A stretch of 64,000 nucleotides of DNA, from assembly GCA_028710895.1 (NCBI GenBank), contig JAQTTH010000004.1, forward strand, positions 124,001 through 188,000. Direction: 5' to 3'. The position numbers and the translations under genes are program-made. The notes below the pieces were generated by a model, which saw only the letters and a list, made by a program, of their open reading frames with translations, searched no databases and had not been told where the DNA came from. This document shows, in pieces, positions 25,239-33,605 of this stretch; position 1 is the first letter of the stretch, and every line of letters begins with the position of its first letter. The DNA is from Paludibacter sp. Lineage in GTDB: Bacteria > Bacteroidota > Bacteroidia > Bacteroidales > Paludibacteraceae.

Positions 25239-26567
25239 ATGCGTACTAATATGTTTCTGACAAATAAATACCATCATTTACTTCTTGTTTTGTTATTTGC
25301 TGCAATGACATCGTGCAACGCCAGTGCAAAATCGAACAAAAGTGTACGGGTAGTTGAAAAAACCGACACCTGTCGGTTGGATGCGGGCAATACGTACGAA
25401 GTGTTTGTGCCTGAAACCAGCCCAAATGAGAGTTTAGCCTTACTTGTGATAGTGGATGCGCACGGTGCTGGAAAATTTGCACTCGAGAAATTTAAAAGTG
25501 CAGCAGAGAAATATCCAATGGTATTGGTGGCTTCTAATACAGTAAAAAACGGCTTTGCAGGTTCAGATCAGGCACTGCAAAGCCTTATCGATGATGTGCG
25601 GCAAAAATATCCGGTTGGAAAAACACTTTTCCTCACGGGTTTTTCGGGTGGCGCGCGCATGGCGTTGAGCTATGCATTGGGGCATCCGGTTGATGGACTT
25701 ATACTTTGCGGTGCTATGGCAGGCAGAGACCAGTTAGCTGCACTTTTGTGTCCGGTTATTTCCATTTCGGGCATGGATGATTTTAATTTCGCCGAGACCG
25801 CTCAGTATCTGTTTCAGGAAGACAAGATACCTGCCAATTTGAAAATTGAACTTACCCATGCTTCCCACAGTTGGCCTGACAGTCGGATGCTGTCAAATGC
25901 GGTTGGCTTTTTGCAACTTTCAGCATCGAAGGACGGCACTTTTTCTGATACAGCATTGCTAAACTATACCCACCAACAGCAAACACGTATCGACTCATTG
26001 AAAAAGCAGGGTGACTTTGTTCAAGCTGCACTTATAGCTCGTAATGTGGCTTCAGCTCCGGCATTTGACCCCAACAAAACATTCGTGTCCACATATAATT
26101 CGTTGAAAGCGGATAATAACTATATCAACCGCATGAACAAACTGAGTAACTGCCTGAATACAGAAATGACTGTCCGTCAGAAATATATAGGTGCATTTAC
26201 TACCAAAGATTTAGCATGGTGGACAAATGAAATAAAAACTGTAAATCAGTGCATTAAAACCGAACGAGATTCTTTCGATGTGGATATGTATCGGAGAATA
26301 AAAGGTTTTTGGGGTATTGCTTGTTACTCGCTTTGCAAGCAAGCTGTTGCACAGCATAATATCGAAGCGCTTCAGAAAACGTTGGGTATTTACAGTGCTA
26401 TTGAACCTAACAATGCGGATATGTTCTATTTTTCGGCCTTTCCGGCATATTGGAAAGGTGACAATAAATCTACTATAGATATTTTGAAAAAGGCCATAAA
26501 AAAAGGTTTCTCAGATAAAGAGCATCTGAAAAGTGATTTTTCTACAGCTATTTGCTCTGCCATTTAA
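25239..26567 (+). CDS. Alpha/beta-hydrolase-fold lipoprotein with helical C-terminus
   Basis: A 442-residue protein with lipobox FAAMTSC near residue 27. Residues about 40-230 look like an alpha/beta hydrolase of the esterase/phospholipase type: LLVIVDAHGAGKFA, the nucleophile motif GFSGGARMALSY, SISGMDDFNFAE holding a candidate acid, and THASHSWPD with the candidate His. The remaining 200 residues are predicted helical. The end, IYSAIEPNNADMFYFSAFPAYWKGD, resembles TPR helices. Substrate is unknown. Its own promoter is likely; no operon partner is apparent. Confidence 0.75.
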   Translation: MRTNMFLTNKYHHLLLVLLFAAMTSCNASAKSNKSVRVVEKTDTCRLDAGNTYEVFVPETSPNESLALLVIVDAHGAGKFALEKFKSAAEKYPMVLVASNTVKNGFAGSDQALQSLIDDVRQKYPVGKTLFLTGFSGGARMALSYALGHPVDGLILCGAMAGRDQLAALLCPVISISGMDDFNFAETAQYLFQEDKIPANLKIELTHASHSWPDSRMLSNAVGFLQLSASKDGTFSDTALLNYTHQQQTRIDSLKKQGDFVQAALIARNVASAPAFDPNKTFVSTYNSLKADNNYINRMNKLSNCLNTEMTVRQKYIGAFTTKDLAWWTNEIKTVNQCIKTERDSFDVDMYRRIKGFWGIACYSLCKQAVAQHNIEALQKTLGIYSAIEPNNADMFYFSAFPAYWKGDNKSTIDILKKAIKKGFSDKEHLKSDFSTAICSAI

Positions 26568-26716
26568 AACAACCGGCTCGGAATTAAAAACAACAACAAT
26601 CAAAGACACAATCATACCATTGAAATATTAGTTCAAGCTTATCCTCCTTTAATTCTTGCCGAGTTTGTTACTCCCATATGACCATTTTGTGTCTGTAATT
26701 TGAAATTAAATAATGC

Positions 26717-26724
26717 TATCTTTG
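26717..26724 (+). promoter_or_regulatory. -7 element for the multidomain glycosidase gene
   Basis: TATCTTTG, 55 bases before the ATG at 26779. No convincing -33 box at ideal spacing. Confidence 0.4.
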
Positions 26725-26778
26725 GCATTTAATTACAATCCCTGTGGGTTAACCTTTTACGAATAAAAAGTCATATAC

Positions 26779-29571
26779 ATGAAAGTAAGCAAAATTTCAG
26801 TTTCAATCCTTTTGTTGTTTGTATTCTTCAATCAACTTGTTGCACAAACTACCAGTTCAAGTAGTAACCTTGTTGCTCAACCTATTCCTGACCGTACAGT
26901 AACATATAATGTTACCGATGCCGGAGTAGCAAAGCCAATAATATGGGGATTGGATCTTGCATGGCTTAGTGAGGCAAATATTCGGAGGGGTATAGCCTTT
27001 ATGGGGGCCGATAGGGTAGACGTAGTGAGAGCATCCTTTCAACCCACACTTCCGTTGGTCAATGGCGACTTGCAAACAGCACAAATAACCGACCTAAATA
27101 CCCGCCTTAATCTGATTGATTTGACGGGGACTAAAACAAAAGTAGCTTTAAACTGCGACCACCCCAGCGTTGATGCATCGTATGTGGGAAATGCTGTGAA
27201 TTGGGCTGCACTGATAGATGCCACAACAAAGCGTGTTCAGGCTCGTGGTCGTACTGTTGTTTCGGTATCGCCATTTAATGAGCCGGATTATACAGCAACA
27301 GGACAAGGTACAAATGCTGATTTTTACAATATTTGCGGTGAATTGAGAAAAAACACGCGTTTTGATAGCATCCGAATTTCAGGTGGCAATACATTAAACT
27401 GTGATCAGGCATTGCCTTGGTACAATTATTTAAAGGCCAGACTTGACGAGGGGAATACCCATCAACTTGCAGGAACCTTTGACAATTTTGCTAACTTTTA
27501 CACAACCGTAAGGGCCAACGGTGATCATGCAACAGGCGATGAATTGCATAATGTAATGGAAGCAATGGTTGGAGTTGAGTATGGTATGCAAACAGGTATT
27601 TGGTGGGGTACTGCAGAGCTTGCGCGTGGCGAATTTGTAAAAGCGAGTGATGGTGTGCGACTTGGCTACGCTGAACACCGCCCTAATTGGACAGCAGCAT
27701 CAGTTTATCGTAATCTGGATGGTAAAATTCAAGCCTTTGGAGGAACGTCAGAACGTCAGGCTGCAACAACAACGTATCGCTTTGTTTCAAAAGACAGGGA
27801 TGTATATTACGATGGCTATGGTCCTCAACGTGAATACACAATGGTTTTGCCGGGTGGCACCGGTTATCAGGTTGGTCAAACCAATGCTGAGCGGGTTGTG
27901 AATGTAACCTGGGGAGAAGATATTCAACCGGTAATTAATGGACGCTATAAGTTGCTTAACCGCATGAGTGGGTTGGTTATGGCAGTTCCTTTGGCTTCAA
28001 CAACTGCTGGTACTTATCTGCGCCAATATGCCAATGTAATTGGAACAACCACAAGTTCAACTTCACAACAATGGAATGTAACTCCGGTAGATTCGCGCGT
28101 AGGTGGAGATTTTAGTTACTTTTCAATTACGAATGTAAATAGTAGTCTGGCTACGGATGTTTTAAATTTTTCATTGGATAATGGTGCCGCAGTAGAGCAA
28201 TGGACAGATTCGAAAAGCACTAATCAACAATGGTATCTAGACTATGCCGGAGATGGTTGGTTTTATATCCGAAGTCGCCAGAGCGCTAAATGCCTTGAAG
28301 TTGCATCACCCTATTCAGCCGGATCAGCTATTCAACAAAGAGATAAAGGTGTTTCAACAAATCAGCAATGGCGTCTTATACCAATCGATGCACCAGTTGA
28401 ATTTGTCGCGCCAAGTGCTCCCGGAAGTTTGACAGCAACACCGAATGCCACATCAATACGTCTCGACTGGACTGCAAGCCCCGAGACAGACGTCGTTGGC
28501 TATACAGTTTTCCGTTCAGATTCTACCGGTGGACAGTACAACACCATTGCCCGAAACGTGGCAACCACATCGTTTGTTGATAATACAACTATTGCAGGTA
28601 AACCCTATTTTTACACGGTAAAAGCAACTGATAAATTGCTCAATCGATCCATATACTCCAACGAAGTATCAGCTACAGCAACCGGAAGCAAAGATCTCGT
28701 AACTCGTCTTCAATTTGAGGGAAACAAAATGGATAGCACAGTGAATCTAAATCACAGCGCATTGTACGGAGCAACATCTTATGTTACAGGTAAAGTTGGT
28801 TCTCAGGCTATTTCATTGAATGGCTCAACAGCTTTTGTGCAACTACCTGCCAATGTTACAAATTATAAAGAAATAACTATTGCAACATGGGTTTACTGGA
28901 GAGGAGCTACAGGTTGGCAACGTATTTTCGATTTTGGCAACGACCAAACTCAATACATGTTCCTGACCCCAAATACAGGTGTAGGACAACTACGTTTTAC
29001 AATTAAAAATGGAGGAGCGGAACAACAATTGAACTCTACGGCTTTGGCTATTGGAAAATGGAATCATGTGGCTATAACATTGAGTGCTACAGGAGCTCGA
29101 ATGTACGTAAACGGTGTGTTGGCAACAGAATCCAGTGCAGTTACTATCAGCCCGCAGGATTTTAAACCGGTGTTGAATTATATCGGACGCAGTCAGTTTT
29201 CTACAGATCCGTTGTTCAACGGTAATATTGACGATTTCAGAGTGTATAACTATGCATTATCGGCAACCGAAGTTGGTCAGATTTCGGGTCTTCTTTCGGA
29301 CGATAAATCGGGTGTAAGCTACGCAAATAACCTGAATTTATATCCGGTGCCAGCAAAGGATATTTTGAATGTGAGCTATTCTTCAAAAAGTACAAATCAA
29401 TTATCAACACTCTCACTTTATGATACATACGGAAAATTGATTCTAAGCAAGCATGTTGATGCAGATAATCAGGCACAACTTGATGTGTCCAGTTTCCCAA
29501 CGGGTATGTACATGCTGAAATTGACCAATAGTGAAGAATCTTTGATGAAAAAGGTATTAATTAAACATTGA
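26779..29571 (+). CDS. Secreted multidomain glycoside hydrolase (GH-A-like, RICIN, Fn3, LamG, T9SS)
   Basis: A 930-residue exported protein with a signal peptide (1-22). A catalytic-looking barrel (about 35-375) carries VSVSPFNEPD, with E168 as candidate acid/base, and NVMEAMVGVEYG, with E261 as candidate nucleophile, suggesting a clan GH-A retaining enzyme. The exact GH family is not recognised. RICIN beta-trefoil repeats follow (about 390-545; SLDNGAAVEQW, QW motifs), then a fibronectin III unit (about 550-635), a LamG/concanavalin domain (about 645-830) and a T9SS sorting domain (about 855-930; NLYPVPAKDILNV and a basic end). It is followed 10 bases later by a GH43 gene, so the two probably share a transcript. 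Confidence 0.85.
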   Translation: MKVSKISVSILLLFVFFNQLVAQTTSSSSNLVAQPIPDRTVTYNVTDAGVAKPIIWGLDLAWLSEANIRRGIAFMGADRVDVVRASFQPTLPLVNGDLQTAQITDLNTRLNLIDLTGTKTKVALNCDHPSVDASYVGNAVNWAALIDATTKRVQARGRTVVSVSPFNEPDYTATGQGTNADFYNICGELRKNTRFDSIRISGGNTLNCDQALPWYNYLKARLDEGNTHQLAGTFDNFANFYTTVRANGDHATGDELHNVMEAMVGVEYGMQTGIWWGTAELARGEFVKASDGVRLGYAEHRPNWTAASVYRNLDGKIQAFGGTSERQAATTTYRFVSKDRDVYYDGYGPQREYTMVLPGGTGYQVGQTNAERVVNVTWGEDIQPVINGRYKLLNRMSGLVMAVPLASTTAGTYLRQYANVIGTTTSSTSQQWNVTPVDSRVGGDFSYFSITNVNSSLATDVLNFSLDNGAAVEQWTDSKSTNQQWYLDYAGDGWFYIRSRQSAKCLEVASPYSAGSAIQQRDKGVSTNQQWRLIPIDAPVEFVAPSAPGSLTATPNATSIRLDWTASPETDVVGYTVFRSDSTGGQYNTIARNVATTSFVDNTTIAGKPYFYTVKATDKLLNRSIYSNEVSATATGSKDLVTRLQFEGNKMDSTVNLNHSALYGATSYVTGKVGSQAISLNGSTAFVQLPANVTNYKEITIATWVYWRGATGWQRIFDFGNDQTQYMFLTPNTGVGQLRFTIKNGGAEQQLNSTALAIGKWNHVAITLSATGARMYVNGVLATESSAVTISPQDFKPVLNYIGRSQFSTDPLFNGNIDDFRVYNYALSATEVGQISGLLSDDKSGVSYANNLNLYPVPAKDILNVSYSSKSTNQLSTLSLYDTYGKLILSKHVDADNQAQLDVSSFPTGMYMLKLTNSEESLMKKVLIKH

Positions 29572-29581
29572 AAAATTAATT

Positions 29582-30607
29582 ATGCCGAATCGTTTAATCA
29601 ATCCCTGGAAATCAACAATCACGTTGCTAATGCTATGTTGTGTTCTCCCGCTAAATTTAAAAGCACAGGAAAGCAGAGTTCGTGAAATTAAGTTCAATAT
29701 TCCGCTGGATTCCATTCGGTTGAGCGATCCTTTTATACTTTCCGATGTCGGTACAAACATGTATTATATGACCGGAACCGGTGGTATGATGTGGAAAAGT
29801 ACTGATTTAAAGGGTTGGAATGGGCCTTACAGTGTTGTAAAGACAAATCCAGATTCGTGGATGGGACCAAAACCCATGATTTGGGCAGCCGAAATTCATG
29901 CTTTTAAAGGCAAATACTATTATTTTGCCACCTTCACCAATCGGGCAGTTCACATTGGCACTTATCGTGGAAATGAAATTGAGCGTCGTGCAAGTCATGT
30001 TTTAGTAAGTGATAAACCCGAGGGACCTTATGTTCCAATGGCCGATTCTATCTATTTACCAGTTAATAAACCTACACTCGACGGCACATTTTGGATAGAC
30101 ACAGATGGTAAACCCTACATGATATATTGCTACGAATGGCTCCAAAACTGGAATGGAACAATAGAAAAGATTGAGTTGAAACCCGATCTGAGTGGTTCGA
30201 TAGGTGAGGGAAAGGTTTTATTCCGGGCAAGTGATTCGCCCTGGAGCCGGGAAAAAGACGAACAGGGAGCAGATAAACCCAATAAAGTTACTGATGGACC
30301 TTATTTATTCAAAACGGGAACCGGACGACTGGGTATGATTTGGACAAGCTGGATTTACGAAGTGTACACACAGGGAGTTGCTTATTCGCAGAGTGGCGCC
30401 TTAGATGGACCTTGGATTCAGGAGAAAGAACCAATAACCCCGCCAAACTTTGGACATGGCATGCTCTTTCGCACTTTGCAAGGTAAATGGTTAATGTCCG
30501 TTCATAGTCATAAAAATAACAACGGAAATTATCACCGTGTACCCCACTTGTTCGAAGTGGATTTGTCGGGCGATAAGCTGGTTATTGGAAAACCATACAA
30601 TCCGTAA
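29582..30607 (+). CDS. Glycoside hydrolase family 43-like exported enzyme
   Basis: A 341-residue protein with a signal peptide (about 1-28). Five-bladed propeller motifs of GH43 are visible: RLSDPFILSDVGTNMYYMTG holds the candidate base Asp, LDGTFWIDTDGKPYMIYCYEW the second acidic residue, and VTDGPYLFKTGTGRLGMIWTSW the glutamate-position blade. GH43 enzymes remove or cut alpha-L-arabinofuranose or beta-xylose linkages. It has no binding module and no T9SS tail, unlike the gene 10 bases upstream with which it is probably co-transcribed. Exact specificity is unclear. Confidence 0.82.
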   Translation: MPNRLINPWKSTITLLMLCCVLPLNLKAQESRVREIKFNIPLDSIRLSDPFILSDVGTNMYYMTGTGGMMWKSTDLKGWNGPYSVVKTNPDSWMGPKPMIWAAEIHAFKGKYYYFATFTNRAVHIGTYRGNEIERRASHVLVSDKPEGPYVPMADSIYLPVNKPTLDGTFWIDTDGKPYMIYCYEWLQNWNGTIEKIELKPDLSGSIGEGKVLFRASDSPWSREKDEQGADKPNKVTDGPYLFKTGTGRLGMIWTSWIYEVYTQGVAYSQSGALDGPWIQEKEPITPPNFGHGMLFRTLQGKWLMSVHSHKNNNGNYHRVPHLFEVDLSGDKLVIGKPYNP

Positions 30608-30648
30608 TTCCTTTCTTTCTGAAACGAAAGGAGTATGCTTGTAACAAA

Positions 30649-30683
30649 AAAGTCGCTTGCTATCTAAGATAACAAGCGACTTT
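30649..30683. terminator. Hairpin terminator between convergent genes
   Basis: An 11-bp perfect outer stem aaagtcgcttg/caagcgacttt (30649-30659 with 30673-30683), with A and T runs on the two sides. It can serve the GH43 gene (+) and the nuclease gene (-). Confidence 0.85.
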
Positions 30684-30703
30684 GGATATTCGGTGAAGGA
30701 TGA

Positions 30704-31480
30704 TTATTTGTAAATGTTATTCAGGATATTAGCCAATTGAATGCCTCCACGATATAACATTTCGTCCAGTTTATCGGAAAAGAAATATGCATAATGATAA
30801 TTACTTGTGTCGGTATAATCATAGTTGTAAATCAAATTTTGAACAGCGTACGATGCTTCGACGGATTGCAATAAACCATGTTTTTTAAATTCAGCCTTGC
30901 GTGGTTCGAATTTATCCTGTAGATATTGACTGTATTCTGTGTAGGACATCCGCTGATTTTCAATCAACAAACCATCCCAGGTAGCATGAAGGTTCGTTTT
31001 CTTTCCAAACCAGTTATACTCCACACCGTTTCCGCCTTTATCTGTTTTGCGGCCTAAATGCATAGGTTGGTGTAAATCTCCAATAAAATGTACAAGAAAT
31101 TTTAGCGCTTCAACATCGGATTTATCTTTCTTGAGGCGTGTGCTTAAGGTGTCGATAGCAAAAAACAGGTGTTCGCCTTCAGCTTTTGGATTGTTTAGCA
31201 GTTTTTGAATATCTGCCGATGTCATATTATCGTCTAAATCCTGATAATGCCATTGGTAGCTGTAACTGTATTTTTTGTCGCTGCGAATTTCGTCGGCCCA
31301 GGTTGCTTCGTATACAATGCCATGTTTGCCAAGCAAATTATCCAATTGGGTACGAGCTTTTTCAGTTAGATTCTGATATGCAATGTCTGCCACAATGCGG
31401 TGTCCTACTGCATCATAGGCATATGTACTAAACGTTATTGCCAATAAACAGAGTGTAAGCAGTTGTTTGTTGAGTTTCAT
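30704..31480 (-). CDS. S1/P1-type zinc nuclease, exported
   Basis: A 258-residue protein from ATG 31480; a longer in-frame start at 31525 would put 15 residues before the signal peptide. Zinc-ligand motifs of the S1/P1 family are GHRIVADIAY, WADEIR, QWHYQD, HFIGDLHQPMHLG and NLHATWDG. These enzymes degrade single-stranded RNA and DNA, often to scavenge nucleotides or phosphate. The mature N-terminus would be near YDAVGH, where the family usually has WGxxGH, so the N-terminal zinc-binding Trp is replaced by Tyr. Monocistronic. Confidence 0.9.
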   Translation of the reverse strand: MKLNKQLLTLCLLAITFSTYAYDAVGHRIVADIAYQNLTEKARTQLDNLLGKHGIVYEATWADEIRSDKKYSYSYQWHYQDLDDNMTSADIQKLLNNPKAEGEHLFFAIDTLSTRLKKDKSDVEALKFLVHFIGDLHQPMHLGRKTDKGGNGVEYNWFGKKTNLHATWDGLLIENQRMSYTEYSQYLQDKFEPRKAEFKKHGLLQSVEASYAVQNLIYNYDYTDTSNYHYAYFFSDKLDEMLYRGGIQLANILNNIYK

Positions 31481-31659
31481 CTTTTTATTTTTTAGTAGAT
31501 CTGATTGAAATTTTGAGAGCGACAAAGATAGAATATTTATTCAAAAATCAGATTAAAGTGAGTTCGTAGAAATCGTTTTTTCATAAACATTAAACTTCTG
31601 ACGTATAGTCGAAACAGTTTAGGTATAAACATGATATAATTTTACATGAATAAAATCGA

Positions 31660-31667
31660 TATATTTG
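31660..31667 (+). promoter_or_regulatory. -7 element for the GH16 gene
   Basis: TATATTTG, 53 bases before the ATG at 31720. Consensus match only. Confidence 0.4.
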
Positions 31668-31719
31668 CATGAATATTGTAGATGGTATTCCAAAATAACC
31701 GAACAACTACTTTAGTTAT

Positions 31720-32589
31720 ATGAGACAAACGATACTTTTAGCATTGGTTCTATTTCCCGGAATCACTTTCGCCGAGAATCCTTTTTCACCGGATTATAGT
31801 AAACCGACACAATATGCAGGTATGCAGTTGGTGTTCAGCGAGGAGTTTAATTATGAGGGGAAACCGGATTCTACAATCTGGAACTACGAAAAGGGTTTTG
31901 CACGGAATCATGAACTTCAATGGTATCAGAGCGAAAATGCAAATTGCAAAGGTGGTCGGTTGCTGATTGAAGGTAAAAGGGCTGATTTTCCCAATCCAAA
32001 TTACGTTGCTGACAGCAAAAACTGGAAAAAAAACCGCGAGAAAGTGAGTTATACATCCTCGAGTATTACAACAAGCAGAAAAAAAAGCTGGCTGTTTGGT
32101 CGTTTCGAGGTTCGGGCACGCATCGATACAGCTATGGGGTCGTGGCCTGCCATTTGGTTGCTTGGCGAAAACTACGAGTGGCCTTCGTCTGGTGAAATTG
32201 ATATGCTTGAGTTTTACCGCCCCGATAATGTGCCGTCTATTCTGGCCAATGTTGCAAGTGGAACCGATAGGCGATGGACAGCAAAGTGGGATGGATCTAA
32301 AAAACCGATTGCTGATTTTCTGAAAAATGATAAAAAATGGAGCCAAAAATATCATGTTTGGCGAATGGACTGGACCAAAGATTCAATAAATCTGTATGTC
32401 GATAATTTTTTGCTAAACACAACCCTCGTGAGTGAAACTACAAATCCCGACGGAACAAAACCATTTCTTCAACCTCAATATCTCCTGCTGAATCTGGCCC
32501 TTGGTGAAAACGGGGGCGACCCGTCTCACAGCAAATTCCCTATTACTTTCGAAGTCGACTATGTTCGGGTGTATCAGCAGCAGGAATAA
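31720..32589 (+). CDS. Glycoside hydrolase family 16 (laminarinase-like)
   Basis: A 289-residue exported beta-jelly-roll endoglycosidase. The signal peptide ends near residue 18. The catalytic motif is GEIDMLEF, with E159 as nucleophile, D161 as helper and E164 as acid/base. This six-residue bulged form is typical of beta-1,3-glucanases and related GH16 subfamilies. WPAIWLLG and the terminal FEVDYVRVYQ strand also fit. It likely cuts beta-1,3 or mixed-linkage glucan or a galactan. No binding module or T9SS tail is present. Confidence 0.93.
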   Translation: MRQTILLALVLFPGITFAENPFSPDYSKPTQYAGMQLVFSEEFNYEGKPDSTIWNYEKGFARNHELQWYQSENANCKGGRLLIEGKRADFPNPNYVADSKNWKKNREKVSYTSSSITTSRKKSWLFGRFEVRARIDTAMGSWPAIWLLGENYEWPSSGEIDMLEFYRPDNVPSILANVASGTDRRWTAKWDGSKKPIADFLKNDKKWSQKYHVWRMDWTKDSINLYVDNFLLNTTLVSETTNPDGTKPFLQPQYLLLNLALGENGGDPSHSKFPITFEVDYVRVYQQQE

Positions 32590-32624
32590 AAGGAGCCGTT
32601 TCACATTATCTCGGCAGAATTTAA

Positions 32625-32632
32625 TACCTTTG
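32625..32632 (+). promoter_or_regulatory. -7 element for xerD
   Basis: TACCTTTG, 59 bases before the xerD ATG. Between it and the gene (about 32648-32684) lie repeated words gaacag, actgttc and actgtcaactgtt, which resemble the words at 21340-21364 3' of dut. Confidence 0.45.
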
Positions 32633-32690
32633 CAACGCAAAAATTATTGAACAGATAACTGTTCATTGTTCACTGTCAACTGTTACTAAA

Positions 32691-33605
32691 ATGCTCCCTG
32701 TTCAGGATGATTATCATTTGTATTTGAAATTCGAAAAAAGCCTGTCAAACAATACGATAGAAGCCTACGAACGCGATTTGCAGAAACTGGCGGGATATTT
32801 GTCGGATGCTCATATCTTGCTCGAAAACGCTACAACTGAGGTATTGCGCGACTTTATTATCGAAATAAGCTCTCTAGGAATTCATCCCCGATCTCAGGCC
32901 CGCATTCTATCAAGTATAAAATCATTCTATCATTTCCTGATTTACAGAAATATCCTAGATAATGACCCAACCGAATTGCTCGAAAGCCCCAAAATAGGTT
33001 TACGGCTCCCGGAAGTGCTTTCAATCAAAGAAATTGACGAAATTGTTGCGGCTATTGACCTCTCGAAACCTGAAGGGCAGCGCAATAAAGCGATCATCGA
33101 AGTTCTTTATGGCTCGGGATTGCGTGTTTCCGAGCTGATAAATTTACAACTGTCGAAACTCTATCTTGACGAAGGATACATGTTGGTGGAAGGAAAAGGA
33201 AGTAAGCAACGACTTGTTCCCCTTTCGCCACAATCGTTGAAGCAAATAGCATTGTGGAAAATAGACCGAAACCTTTTGAATATTCAAAAAGGGAGTGAGG
33301 ATGTTCTGTTTCTTAATCGCCGGGGTTCAAAGCTGACACGGGATATGATTTTTAAAATAGTGAAAGATTTGGCTGAGTTGGCCGGAATTCGTAAAAAAGT
33401 GAGTCCGCATACATTTCGTCATTCATTTGCAACTCATTTGCTCGAAAACGGAGCCAATTTACGCGCTATTCAACAATTACTAGGACACGAATCTATCACT
33501 ACAACAGAACTTTACACACACATAGACGTACATTTTTTACGTCAAACAGTATTAGAATGTCATCCGGTTTATCGTAAGAAAACTGCGGATGAAAAACAAA
33601 AATAA
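32691..33605 (+). CDS. xerD: Site-specific tyrosine recombinase
   Basis: A 304-residue recombinase that resolves chromosome dimers at dif together with a partner. It has an N-terminal SAM-like core-binding domain (about 5-90, NTIEAYERDLQKL) and a C-terminal catalytic domain. The latter has GSGLRVSELINL (first Arg), EGKGSKQR (Lys), HTFRHSFATH (HxxR), LGHESITTTELYTH (His) and the nucleophile Y275. Length and motifs fit the chromosomal XerC/D group; XerD is the likelier name. The DUF5686 gene starts inside its last codons (17-base overlap). Confidence 0.9.
   Translation: MLPVQDDYHLYLKFEKSLSNNTIEAYERDLQKLAGYLSDAHILLENATTEVLRDFIIEISSLGIHPRSQARILSSIKSFYHFLIYRNILDNDPTELLESPKIGLRLPEVLSIKEIDEIVAAIDLSKPEGQRNKAIIEVLYGSGLRVSELINLQLSKLYLDEGYMLVEGKGSKQRLVPLSPQSLKQIALWKIDRNLLNIQKGSEDVLFLNRRGSKLTRDMIFKIVKDLAELAGIRKKVSPHTFRHSFATHLLENGANLRAIQQLLGHESITTTELYTHIDVHFLRQTVLECHPVYRKKTADEKQK

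Noticed and set aside
32691-33605. Tyrosine recombinase as the integrase of a mobile element
   Set aside because: Length and motifs fit the chromosomal XerC/D group. No attachment sites, cargo or tRNA boundary is seen, and flanking genes are ordinary.
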